Shown here one piece after another: positions 1 through 6,842 of a stretch of DNA of 10,552 nucleotides. Source of the stretch: UBA7672 sp964550535 (lineage in GTDB: Bacteria > Pseudomonadota > Alphaproteobacteria > Caulobacterales > Hyphomonadaceae); assembly GCA_964550535.1 (NCBI GenBank), contig CAZJZQ010000116.1, positions 1 through 10,552 of the forward strand, in the 5' to 3' direction. The notes beneath the pieces were generated by a model. That model saw only the letters and a program-made list of their open reading frames with translations. It did not search any database and had not been told where the DNA came from. The position numbers and the translations under genes are program-made. Position 1 is the first letter of the stretch. The number at the start of each line of letters is the position of its first letter.

Positions 1-883
1 GCGCCAGCAATTCGGCGGCCTCGTCACGTCCCGCCTTCGTGTCGAACGCCGGCAGGATCGGGGCCCGCCCAAGCGGGCGATAGGCGCAGCGCTTCGCGAT
101 TTCCACTGTGTTCGCAACCGCTTCCGGCAGGTCATGGAACGTCTTCGCCATGTCCTCTGCGGATTTCAGATACTGTTCCCGCATTGCGCGCGGACGGTCC
201 GCTGTGGACACATAGGTCGAGTTGGCGATGCATAGCAGCACGTCATGTGTGCCATGCTGGCCCGGCGTTTTGAAGCGCACATCATTGGTCGCAACCAGCG
301 GCAGGTCCATCTCGTAAGCCAGATCGATCAGCACGCCTTCCGCTTGATCTTCTTCCGGCCGGCCGTGGCGTTGCAGTTCGACATAAAGCCGGTCGCCAAA
401 CGCCGCCTGAAGCTCGTGCAGGCGGCTACGGACATCATCCACGCGTCCGGCGGCGGCGCGACGGTTCAACAAGCCGCCATAACCACCCGTCAGGCAGATA
501 AGACCCTCGCTCCGGTCCAGAACATTGGCCAGCGTCGTCTGGTTCGCCTCGCCCTTCGCCGGGCTGACAAACGCGTCGGACGTGAGCGCCATCAGGTTGC
601 GATAACCCGTCTCGTCCTGCGCCAGCAGCGCCAGCACGCCGGCCTCGCCATTGAAGCCGGGCTCAACGACTCTCAGCGCGCAGCCGGTGATTGTCTGCAC
701 GCCCATCTCGTTCAGCGCTTCAGACAATTCCAGCGCACCGAACAGGTTGTCGTCCGTCACACCGACCGCAGGCGCGCCAACGGCCTGCGCCCATTTCGCA
801 AGGTCCTTGGGACGGATCATCGACTGCAACAGCGACAACGCCGTGCGGACGCGCAGATGGATGAATCCGGGGCTGCCTGACAT
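1..883 (-). CDS. dnaE: DNA polymerase III alpha subunit, N-terminal part (runs off window)
   Basis: Catalytic alpha subunit of the replicative DNA polymerase III holoenzyme, cytoplasmic. Only the first 294 codons are inside the window; full-length family members are about 1,150 residues. The frame is open from ATG 883-881 to the window edge. The visible part is the PHP domain: the family start FIHLRVRTALSLL (residues 7-19), GVTDDNLFGALE (41-52), LTGG (131-134), YVELQRHG (167-174), ATNDVRF (198-204) and HDVLLCI (213-219). Canonical metal ligands of the PHP domain are replaced: motif I reads H-L-R-V-R (residues 9-13), and motif II has TDDN rather than TDH. The domain is therefore probably structural, as known for proteobacterial alpha subunits that rely on a separate DnaQ proofreader. 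The start region resembles replicative DnaE1 rather than the mutagenic ImuC/DnaE2 type. The gene lies 33 bases after lolD, in the same frame as lolD, with only a weak GGA ribosome site 9 bases before the ATG. Confidence 0.95.
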   Translation of the reverse strand, partial: MSGSPGFIHLRVRTALSLLQSMIRPKDLAKWAQAVGAPAVGVTDDNLFGALELSEALNEMGVQTITGCALRVVEPGFNGEAGVLALLAQDETGYRNLMALTSDAFVSPAKGEANQTTLANVLDRSEGLICLTGGYGGLLNRRAAAGRVDDVRSRLHELQAAFGDRLYVELQRHGRPEEDQAEGVLIDLAYEMDLPLVATNDVRFKTPGQHGTHDVLLCIANSTYVSTADRPRAMREQYLKSAEDMAKTFHDLPEAVANTVEIAKRCAYRPLGRAPILPAFDTKAGRDEAAELLA

Positions 884-916
884 GACTTTATCCGCTGCTT
901 CGGCGTGGAGCGCAGG

Positions 917-1642
917 CTAGACCGAGTCGGGCGCTCCGGGCGCCTTGGCCGTTTCCAGCCTGCCGTCGTGGAGCGCCAGCACACGGTCCATGTGCGCGGC
1001 CAGCTCCAGATTATGCGTCGCCACCAAGACCGCCACCCCTTCGCCGCGGGCGATATCCAGCAAGTTCTGGAAAACTATCGCCGATGTGTTGGGATCAAGG
1101 TTCCCGGTCGGCTCATCGGCAATCAGCACCTTGGGCTGGTTCGCCAGCGACCGCGCGATGGCGACACGTTGCTGCTCACCACCTGACAATTGTCCCGGAC
1201 GGTGGTGGTCGCGGTCCCTCAGGTTCATCCGTTCCAGCAGTTCGTGCGCCCGCTTGCGCGCCTTCCCGCGTGACACGCCGTTCAGCATCAGCGGGGCCGC
1301 GATATTGTCGATAGCGTTCAGTTCGGGCAGCAGGTGGTGGAACTGGTACACAAAGCCCAGCATCAGGCGGCGCGCCATCGTGCGGTCGCGGTCGCCCATG
1401 CGCAGCGCATCCTTGCCGTTGAGCAGGACAGAGCCGCCATCAGGTTCCTCCAGCAGACCCGCAATGTGCAGCAGCGTGGACTTGCCCGAACCCGAAGGTC
1501 CGACCAGTCCCGTGACCTCTCCGGGCCGCAGATCCAGATCGACGCCGCGCAGCACGTCGAGCGTGCGCGCACCGGACTGATAACTCCGCACAATGCCTTT
1601 AAGAGAAAGTACAGGGGTTGATGTGGATGCGCCGTCGGCCAT
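917..1642 (-). CDS. lolD: Lipoprotein-releasing ABC transporter ATP-binding protein LolD
   Basis: ATPase of the LolCDE-type transporter, which extracts mature lipoproteins from the inner membrane and hands them to the periplasmic carrier LolA. The 241-residue protein has a complete nucleotide-binding domain: Walker A GPSGSGKST (48-56), Q-loop in the LolD-typical FVYQFHHLLPEL (97-108), ABC signature LSGGEQQR (152-159), Walker B KVLIADEP (171-178) with D-loop GNLD, and switch His210. The VYQFHHLLPE stretch separates LolD from related MacB- and FtsE-type ATPases. Its ATG shares one base with the permease stop codon (TAATG), which implies translational coupling and a 1:1 operon with the permease. 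A GAGG Shine-Dalgarno sits about 9 bases upstream, inside the permease gene. It ends in TAG, 33 bases before dnaE. Confidence 0.96.
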   Translation of the reverse strand: MADGASTSTPVLSLKGIVRSYQSGARTLDVLRGVDLDLRPGEVTGLVGPSGSGKSTLLHIAGLLEEPDGGSVLLNGKDALRMGDRDRTMARRLMLGFVYQFHHLLPELNAIDNIAAPLMLNGVSRGKARKRAHELLERMNLRDRDHHRPGQLSGGEQQRVAIARSLANQPKVLIADEPTGNLDPNTSAIVFQNLLDIARGEGVAVLVATHNLELAAHMDRVLALHDGRLETAKAPGAPDSV

Positions 1643-2961
1643 TACTCAAACCTCAGCGCTTCGACGGGATTGAGCCGCGCCGCCCACATGGACGGAATGG
1701 CCGACATGACAAGTGTGACAAGGAACGCCCCGAACGACACCATGGCGACTTCCGACCACTGAAGCTGGGCCGGGAGGGAGTCGAGCTGATAGATGTCCGC
1801 CGGGAACAGCTCAAAGCCGAAAAGACCTTCCAGGAAGTGCTGGATCGGGGCGATAAAGATCACGCACAGAACGCCCACGACGACCCCTACGGCCACGCCC
1901 GTCATGCCCAGGATCGTCCCCGTCATCAGGAAGATCCGCACCACGCTGCCCTTGGTCGCCCCGATCGTCCGCAGGATAGCCACATCCCGCGCCTTGTTCT
2001 TCACTAACATCAGCACCCCGATGATGATGTTGAGGGAAGTGATGATCACGACAATAAACAAGATCAACCGCATCACATTTCGTTCGACGATCAGCGCGGT
2101 GACATAGGTGCCGTGTCTGTCCTGCCATGACTGAGCGTACGGCATGCCGGCGACCATCAACTGACGCGCCGCCTCGTTCGCCTTGTTCGGATCGATGATG
2201 CGGATACCGATGCCGGGATAACCTTCATCATGACCGAAGAATGATTTCGCCGCCTCAATAGGAATGAACATCGTGTAGCGGTCATACCGCTCATTCCCGA
2301 CGTGAAAAATTCCTGACACATAGAAGGCTTTCGTCCGGCCAACCCTGCCTGCAACCGAAGACGCACCGTTCGGCTGTGTCAGCTCGATCCGGTCGCCGAC
2401 GATCAATCCCAGCGCATTCGCCAACGCGGCGCCGACAATGATGTCGCGCGATAGTTCGTCTTCGGCGCCAAAGCCCTCAAGCGTACCAACATTCACGCCT
2501 CGGTCCTCGCTGTAGGACCGCATGCCTCCTGTGATCAGTTCGTTCGCTTGCAGGTCCCCGGCGCGCATACCGCGAACCTGTACGCCTTCGCCGCGACCAT
2601 GAGCGGAAGCAAGCGCTGTCGCCTCCACCATCGGCTCCACGCTCAGCACGGTCGGTCGCAACTCTACCTCGCCAATCAGCCGGTCCACCTGCTCCTGCGA
2701 CATGCTGCTGGTGTCCATATAGATATGGGGCTCGAAACCGATGATCTTGGAAATCAGCTCCAACCGGAAACCGTTCATGATCGACATGGTCAGAATGAGC
2801 GCCCACACGCCCAGCGTGATCCCGATCACCGATACGACCGAAATGAATGCAAGACCGCCGTGCTCGCGCTTTGCGCCGAGATAGCGCAGCGCAAGCATCC
2901 GTTCGAATTGACCGAAGGGATGCTCAACGATCTTTTGCTGGGTTGCGGCGGGCGTCATCAT
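1642..2961 (-). CDS. lolC: Lipoprotein-releasing ABC transporter permease (LolC/LolE family, possibly LolF-type)
   Basis: Inner-membrane permease of the lipoprotein-release transporter, partner of LolD. The 439 residues show the family topology: a cytoplasmic N-terminus with FERMLALRYLGAKR (19-32), a first membrane helix (about 38-62), a large periplasmic domain (about 63-297), then three helices (about 298-320, 346-370, 403-424) and the family C-terminus NPVEALRFE. The coupling-helix region after the second helix reads VKNKARDVAILRTIGATKGS. Only one permease gene lies beside lolD, unlike the lolC-lolD-lolE arrangement of E. coli. Many non-gamma Proteobacteria are reported to carry a single LolC/LolE hybrid (LolF) working as a homodimer, and this gene could be one; the symbol lolC is nominal. 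The ATG overlaps the proS stop by one base (TGATG). A second ATG follows directly and is an equally possible start. Confidence 0.92.
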   Translation of the reverse strand: MMTPAATQQKIVEHPFGQFERMLALRYLGAKREHGGLAFISVVSVIGITLGVWALILTMSIMNGFRLELISKIIGFEPHIYMDTSSMSQEQVDRLIGEVELRPTVLSVEPMVEATALASAHGRGEGVQVRGMRAGDLQANELITGGMRSYSEDRGVNVGTLEGFGAEDELSRDIIVGAALANALGLIVGDRIELTQPNGASSVAGRVGRTKAFYVSGIFHVGNERYDRYTMFIPIEAAKSFFGHDEGYPGIGIRIIDPNKANEAARQLMVAGMPYAQSWQDRHGTYVTALIVERNVMRLILFIVVIITSLNIIIGVLMLVKNKARDVAILRTIGATKGSVVRIFLMTGTILGMTGVAVGVVVGVLCVIFIAPIQHFLEGLFGFELFPADIYQLDSLPAQLQWSEVAMVSFGAFLVTLVMSAIPSMWAARLNPVEALRFE

Positions 2962-4289
2962 CAGGACTTTCGGGCGGCGAGGCAGCGGTTGATCGCCGAT
3001 TCCAGGGTCATTTCCTCGCTACCGCCGGACTTACGGTTGCGGTATTCGACGACGCCCGCCTTCACGCCCTTGGGACCAACCACGATTAGGTCCGGGACGC
3101 CGATCAACTCCATGGTCGAGAATTTCGCGCCCGGACGCTCCCCGGTGTCGTCATAGAGCGCATCCGAACCAGCCGCCAGGAGCTGGCCATACGCGCCCTC
3201 GCAGACCTTGGTGACCTCCGCGTCGTCCGCCCGCAGGCTGACCACCGCCGTCTCAAACGGAGCGACGGCGTGGGGCCAGATTACTCCCTTCTCGTCATGG
3301 CTGGCTTCGATGATCGCCCCCACCAGACGCGACACCCCAACGCCGTAGGAACCCATATGCGCCGGAACCGGCTTGCCATCCGGACCGGTGACGAGGGCGT
3401 TCATCGGCGCGGAGTATTTCGTGCCGAAGTAGAAAATGTGGCCAACCTCGATCCCGCGCGCCGACAGGCGCTGGTCTTCCGGTAGCGCCTCGAACGTGGC
3501 CGCGTCGTGCATCTCTTCGGTCGCGGCATAAAGCGAAGTGCGCTTGTCGACGTGCGGTTGCAGATCGCCATACCAGTCCACATCCGGCCCCGGAGCGCCC
3601 ATCTCCACCAGATCGCGGTGACAGAACACCTGACTCTCGCCTGTCTCCGCCAGAACGATGAACTCATGGCTGAGGTCGCCGCCAATTGGGCCGGTATCAG
3701 CCCGCATCGGAACGGCCTTCAGGCCCATCCGCGCGAACAGGTTGAGATAAGCCACGAACATCCGGTTGTACGCCTTGCGGGCGTTCGGCTCGTCGATGTC
3801 GAAGGAATAAGCGTCCTTCATCAGGAACTCACGACCACGCATGACGCCGAAACGCGGACGGCGCTCATCACGGAATTTCCACTGCTGGTGATACAGATTG
3901 AGCGGCAGGTCCTTGTAGCTCTTCACATAGGCACGAAAGATCTCGGTGATCATTTCCTCGTTCGTGGGGCCGTACAGCAGCTCACGCTCATGACGGTCGG
4001 TGATGCGCAGCATCTCGGGACCGTAGGCGTCATAGCGGCCGGACTCCCGCCACAAGTCGGCGAGTTGCAGCGTCGGCATCAACAGCTCGACCGCGCCCGC
4101 GCGATTCATCTCCTCGCGCACGATCTGCTCGACCTTTTTCAGCACGCGAAAGCCGAGAGGCAGCCAGGCATAGATACCGGCCGCTTCCTGCCGGATCATG
4201 CCCGCGCGCAGCATGAGTTGGTGCGACACGATCTGCGCATCGGACGGCGCTTCTTTGAGCGCGGGCAGGAAATAGCGGCTGAGGCGCAT
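2961..4289 (-). CDS. proS: Prolyl-tRNA synthetase, short form without editing insert
   Basis: Class II aminoacyl-tRNA synthetase charging tRNA-Pro with proline in the cytoplasm. From ATG 4289 the protein has 442 residues. Class II motif 1 lies around 58-73, followed by the ProRS TNEE signature (109-112), motif 2 at FRDERRPRFGVMRGREF (139-155) and motif 3 at GSYGVGVSRLVGA (313-325). An anticodon-binding domain follows (about 343-442). Only about 160 residues separate motifs 2 and 3, so the roughly 180-residue INS editing domain of E. coli-type ProRS (572 residues) is absent, as is usual in Alphaproteobacteria. The start MRLSRYFLPALKEAPSDAQI is the family N-terminus. An in-frame ATG at 4364 would add 25 residues that look unlike the family, and the sequence just before 4289 (AAAAAGGG) provides a ribosome site. 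The stop overlaps the lolC/E start by one base. Confidence 0.96.
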   Translation of the reverse strand: MRLSRYFLPALKEAPSDAQIVSHQLMLRAGMIRQEAAGIYAWLPLGFRVLKKVEQIVREEMNRAGAVELLMPTLQLADLWRESGRYDAYGPEMLRITDRHERELLYGPTNEEMITEIFRAYVKSYKDLPLNLYHQQWKFRDERRPRFGVMRGREFLMKDAYSFDIDEPNARKAYNRMFVAYLNLFARMGLKAVPMRADTGPIGGDLSHEFIVLAETGESQVFCHRDLVEMGAPGPDVDWYGDLQPHVDKRTSLYAATEEMHDAATFEALPEDQRLSARGIEVGHIFYFGTKYSAPMNALVTGPDGKPVPAHMGSYGVGVSRLVGAIIEASHDEKGVIWPHAVAPFETAVVSLRADDAEVTKVCEGAYGQLLAAGSDALYDDTGERPGAKFSTMELIGVPDLIVVGPKGVKAGVVEYRNRKSGGSEEMTLESAINRCLAARKS

Positions 4290-4395
4290 GGGAGGCCCTT
4301 TTTCCTCGCGACGGCATGCCGCGAAGTTAAACGCTGGGATAGCGGCGCAATCAGGGCCGCGCAATGCAGCAAGATCGCCGCTCGGCCCGCCGGCC
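4290..4395 (-). other. Leader region between DUF1467 gene and proS
   Basis: This 106-base gap is the longest in the window and the most likely place for an internal promoter. It contains an inverted repeat at 4306-4324 whose ends TCGCG and CGCGA can form a 5-bp stem, with a perfect 10-base palindrome CGGCATGCCG inside (4312-4321). The hairpin ends about 16 bases before the proS ATG. A weak promoter-like pair on the minus strand is TTGCGC (4364-4359), a 17-base spacer and TATCCC (4341-4336); each box matches only 3 of 6 consensus bases, so it is a candidate at best. The hairpin has no U-run and is not an intrinsic terminator. Confidence 0.3.
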
Positions 4396-4641
4396 CTAGC
4401 GAATCATCCCGTCCAGCCAGCCCATCGTCAGGACCAGCCAGACTAGCCCCGTGATCGCGAGGGCGCCCCCGGACGCCACCGCTAGCTTCCAGGGCATGCC
4501 GGTCTTCACGGGCGCGGCCCGCTCCGTACCGGGAACAACCGAATTGTCTTCCATCTGGCTGCGAGTGCCCGCCGACAGGATCGGCAGGAAGATCAGCCAC
4601 CAACTGATCACGAAGACGACAATCGCCTCAAACACGCCCAT
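4396..4641 (-). CDS. DUF1467 family small inner-membrane protein
   Basis: An 81-residue protein with two predicted membrane helices (about 5-24 and 52-74) joined by a short polar, proline-containing loop. The N-terminus GVFEAIVVFVISWWLIFLPI and the loop motif VVPGTERAAPVKTGMPWK match what I recall of DUF1467, a mostly alphaproteobacterial family without known function. Members recur between mce and proS in this order of genes, so the neighbourhood supports the call but does not reveal a role. With few charged residues outside the loop, it is probably a small integral inner-membrane protein with both ends on the same side. A clear GAGG ribosome site lies 5 bases upstream of the ATG. The gene follows mce by 44 bases and ends in TAG. 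Nothing suggests a toxin: there is no antitoxin-like partner and the position is conserved. Confidence 0.8.
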   Translation of the reverse strand: MGVFEAIVVFVISWWLIFLPILSAGTRSQMEDNSVVPGTERAAPVKTGMPWKLAVASGGALAITGLVWLVLTMGWLDGMIR

Positions 4642-4669
4642 CTCGCCCTCATCCGCCGTACCAGCAGCG

Positions 4670-4682
4670 GCCGGTTACCGGC
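4670..4682. repeat. 13-base near-perfect palindrome after mce
   Basis: GCCGGTTACCGGC lies 3 bases beyond the mce stop codon. It has two 6-base arms around a single central base. As RNA the loop would be too tight unless the inner pair opens, leaving a stem of about 5 GC-rich pairs. No U-run follows on the minus strand, so it is not a normal intrinsic terminator. It could be an mRNA 3' hairpin or a chance palindrome in GC-rich DNA. Confidence 0.35.
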
Positions 4683-4685
4683 TCT

Positions 4686-5102
4686 CTAGTGCCCGTCCTG
4701 GGGTTCTTCCATCAACTCGACCAGAACGCCGTCGGAGTCCTTCGGGTGGATGAAGATCACGAGCGTACCATGTGCGCCGATACGCGGTTCGCCCAGAACC
4801 TTGGCGCCGCGCTTTTCCATTTCGGCTTTCGCCTCGTGAATATCCTTTACTTCAAAGGCGACATGATGCTGGCCGCCCTTGGGATTCTTTTCGAGGAAGT
4901 TCAGGATCGGCGACTTCTCGCCCAGCGGCTCGATGATTTCGAGCTGGGTGTTCGGCAGGTTCACGAAGCCCACGCGGACCCCCTGCGCCGGCATGTCGAA
5001 GGGCTGCACGAAATCGGTCGCGCCATACAGCTTGCGATAGGTTTCAAACGCCGCCTCCACCGAAGGAACAGCGATGCCGATATGGTTCAGGCGTCCGATC
5101 AT
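4686..5102 (-). CDS. mce: Methylmalonyl-CoA epimerase
   Basis: Interconverts the (S) and (R) epimers of methylmalonyl-CoA, linking propionyl-CoA carboxylase to the B12-dependent methylmalonyl-CoA mutase and hence to succinyl-CoA; cytoplasmic. The 138-residue protein is a two-module VOC (glyoxalase-like) fold. It begins LNHIGIAVPS (5-14) and has TQLEIIEPLGEKSPI (52-66) and GGQHHVAFEV (76-85), ending in VLVELMEEP (126-134). Likely metal ligands by family alignment are His7, Gln53, His80 and Glu129. The length and the EPLGEKSPI motif favour epimerase over other VOC proteins such as glyoxalase I. An AGAGGA ribosome site (5112-5107) directly precedes the ATG. The gene lies 78 bases after rnj, in the same frame as rnj. 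No mutase or carboxylase gene is in the window. Confidence 0.94.
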   Translation of the reverse strand: MIGRLNHIGIAVPSVEAAFETYRKLYGATDFVQPFDMPAQGVRVGFVNLPNTQLEIIEPLGEKSPILNFLEKNPKGGQHHVAFEVKDIHEAKAEMEKRGAKVLGEPRIGAHGTLVIFIHPKDSDGVLVELMEEPQDGH

Positions 5103-5180
5103 GATGTCCTCTTCGCGTGCTGCGGGAACCGGCGCGGCGATTTCGCGGACGCGGTTCGGAGATGCTTCCGGGTAAATGCC

Positions 5181-6842
5181 CTAAATCCGGTGGATCGTCA
5201 CGTCCACCAGCGGGCGCTTGCGGAAGGCGGTTTCCGACACCTTGCGTATCGCGCGCGTCAGGACGCGCTCGACCTTTTCATCATCGCCCAGATCGGATTT
5301 GGACAGGTTCTGGAGAGCCGTTTCGGCAGCCTCGTCCATCGGCTCCAGCGATTCATCGGCGGGGCGGCCGTCTTCCTCGGAATAGCCGCGCACGACCACG
5401 GTCGGCCCATCCTCGACCTTGCCCTTGGATATCACGACGCTGACTGTGATGTGGCCGTTCCAGCCCATCCGCTTGCGCTCCCAGAGGCCGCCCGCGCCTT
5501 CCGGCGTCAGCGTCACACCATCGAGATAGAGCCGGCCGGACGGCACCTCGTCGACTACAGCGACGGGACCGGGCGCGAGACGGATCATCTGGCCGTTGTC
5601 GGGCGTCACCGCTTCGGCCACCTGCAATGATTTGGCGAAGCGCGCATGCTCCATCACGTGGCGGCGTTCGCCATGTACCGGAACACTGATCTGCGGCCGC
5701 GCCCACTGATACATCCGGCGCAATTCGTCGCGGCACGGATGGCCGGAGACGTGAATGTCATACTGGTTGGGCGTAACCAGTTTGATGTTACGATCCGCCA
5801 ACAGGTTCTGGATCTGCCCGATCGATCGTTCATTCCCCGGGATGACGCGCGATGAAAAGATGACCGTATCGCCCTGCGACAGCCGGACGGACGGATGATC
5901 GCCCCGCGCAATGCGTGCCAGCGCCGCATTCGGCTCCCCCTGCGATCCCGTGCACAGGAACAGCACGCGATGCGGCGGCAGCGATGCGGCGGCATCCGGC
6001 TCCAGAAAATCAAACTCCGTAAGCAGACCGACGGAGCGCGCCGCATCGGCGATGCGCAACATCGAGCGGCCGATCAGGCAGATCGACCGGTTATTGGCGC
6101 GAGCAGCCTCGCACACCGATTGCACACGCGCGACGTTGGACGCAAACGCAGTCACGGCCACCCTGCCCGTCTGATCCGCGACAGCCTTGCGCAGCGCCTC
6201 GCGCGCAACGCCTTCCGACCCGGCCTCGCCTTCCTCGAAGACGTTGGTGGAGTCGCACACCATCGCCAGCACGCCCGCGGCGCCCAGTTCCTCGATCTTC
6301 GCCTGATCGAAATCTTCGCCGATCAGCGGATCGAGATCGATCTTCCAATCGCCCGTATGAAGCACCAGTCCAAGGGGCGTGCGGATCGCCAGGCCGTTAG
6401 GTTCTGGAATCGAATGCGTAAGCGTCACCAGCTCAACCTCGAAGGGGCCGAACTGGCGTTTCTCGCGAAGCTCCATGGCGCGCAGATCGGCTTCGCTGGT
6501 CAGCCCCCGCTCGCGCAGTTTTTCGTTGACCAGATAGGCTGTGAACGGCGTCGCATAGATCGGGGCGCGCAGTTTGGGCCACAGCCACGCGATGGCGCCG
6601 ATATGATCTTCGTGCGCGTGGGTGAGAATGATCGCTTCGATGTTCTCGCGCTGGCCTTCCAGAAAGGTCGGGTCCGGCATGATGAGATCAATGCCCGGCG
6701 TGGATTCATCCCCAAAGGTGACGCCGACATCAACAACGATCCAGCGCCGGTCGTGCGGAGGGCCATAGCCATAGGCGTTGAGGTTCATGCCGATTTCACG
6801 GCAGCCACCCAGCGGAAGGAAGACCAGTTCGGCGTCCTTCAT
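5181..6842 (-). CDS. rnj: Ribonuclease J (metallo-beta-lactamase/beta-CASP ribonuclease)
   Basis: RNase J cleaves RNA endonucleolytically and as a 5'-to-3' exonuclease, acting in mRNA decay and rRNA maturation. The 553-residue protein has the typical length. The metallo-beta-lactamase core shows LPLGGCREIGMN (9-20), the metal motif HAHEDH (75-80), His143 (THSIPE) and Asp165 (HTGDWKID). The beta-CASP part shows CDSTN (196-200), TGSQGEP (298-304) and HVSGH (364-368), with His390 in VPVHGERRH completing the site. The C-terminal region (about 455-553) fits the RNase J C-terminal domain. The HVSGH/VPVHGE pair distinguishes it from RNase Z. The ATG overlaps the coaX stop by four bases (ATGA), so it is probably translated by coupling; its own ribosome site is weak. 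It ends in TAG. Confidence 0.96.
   Translation of the reverse strand: MKDAELVFLPLGGCREIGMNLNAYGYGPPHDRRWIVVDVGVTFGDESTPGIDLIMPDPTFLEGQRENIEAIILTHAHEDHIGAIAWLWPKLRAPIYATPFTAYLVNEKLRERGLTSEADLRAMELREKRQFGPFEVELVTLTHSIPEPNGLAIRTPLGLVLHTGDWKIDLDPLIGEDFDQAKIEELGAAGVLAMVCDSTNVFEEGEAGSEGVAREALRKAVADQTGRVAVTAFASNVARVQSVCEAARANNRSICLIGRSMLRIADAARSVGLLTEFDFLEPDAAASLPPHRVLFLCTGSQGEPNAALARIARGDHPSVRLSQGDTVIFSSRVIPGNERSIGQIQNLLADRNIKLVTPNQYDIHVSGHPCRDELRRMYQWARPQISVPVHGERRHVMEHARFAKSLQVAEAVTPDNGQMIRLAPGPVAVVDEVPSGRLYLDGVTLTPEGAGGLWERKRMGWNGHITVSVVISKGKVEDGPTVVVRGYSEEDGRPADESLEPMDEAAETALQNLSKSDLGDDEKVERVLTRAIRKVSETAFRKRPLVDVTIHRI

Noticed and set aside
4290..4364. Upstream ATG extending proS by 25 residues
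   Set aside because: The extra residues do not resemble ProRS N-termini, while MRLSRYFLPALKEAP at 4289 is the expected start and has a ribosome site just before it.
4383..4396. GC-rich inverted repeat after the DUF1467 stop as a terminator
   Set aside because: The stem is only about four pairs and no T-run follows on the minus strand.
3507..4454. Long plus-strand reading frame of 315 codons opposite proS
   Set aside because: It lies antisense to a clear proS, has no recognisable motif, and its composition (rich in Arg, His, Gln, Leu) is what the complement of GC-rich coding DNA gives.
4196..4603. Minus-strand frame of 135 codons bridging DUF1467 and the proS start
   Set aside because: It overlaps both real genes in another frame and its sequence is low in family-like features; the gap is better read as a leader.
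4689..5630. Plus-strand reading frame of 313 codons across mce and the end of rnj
   Set aside because: It crosses two confident minus-strand genes and has no motif; an open frame of this size is expected from high GC.
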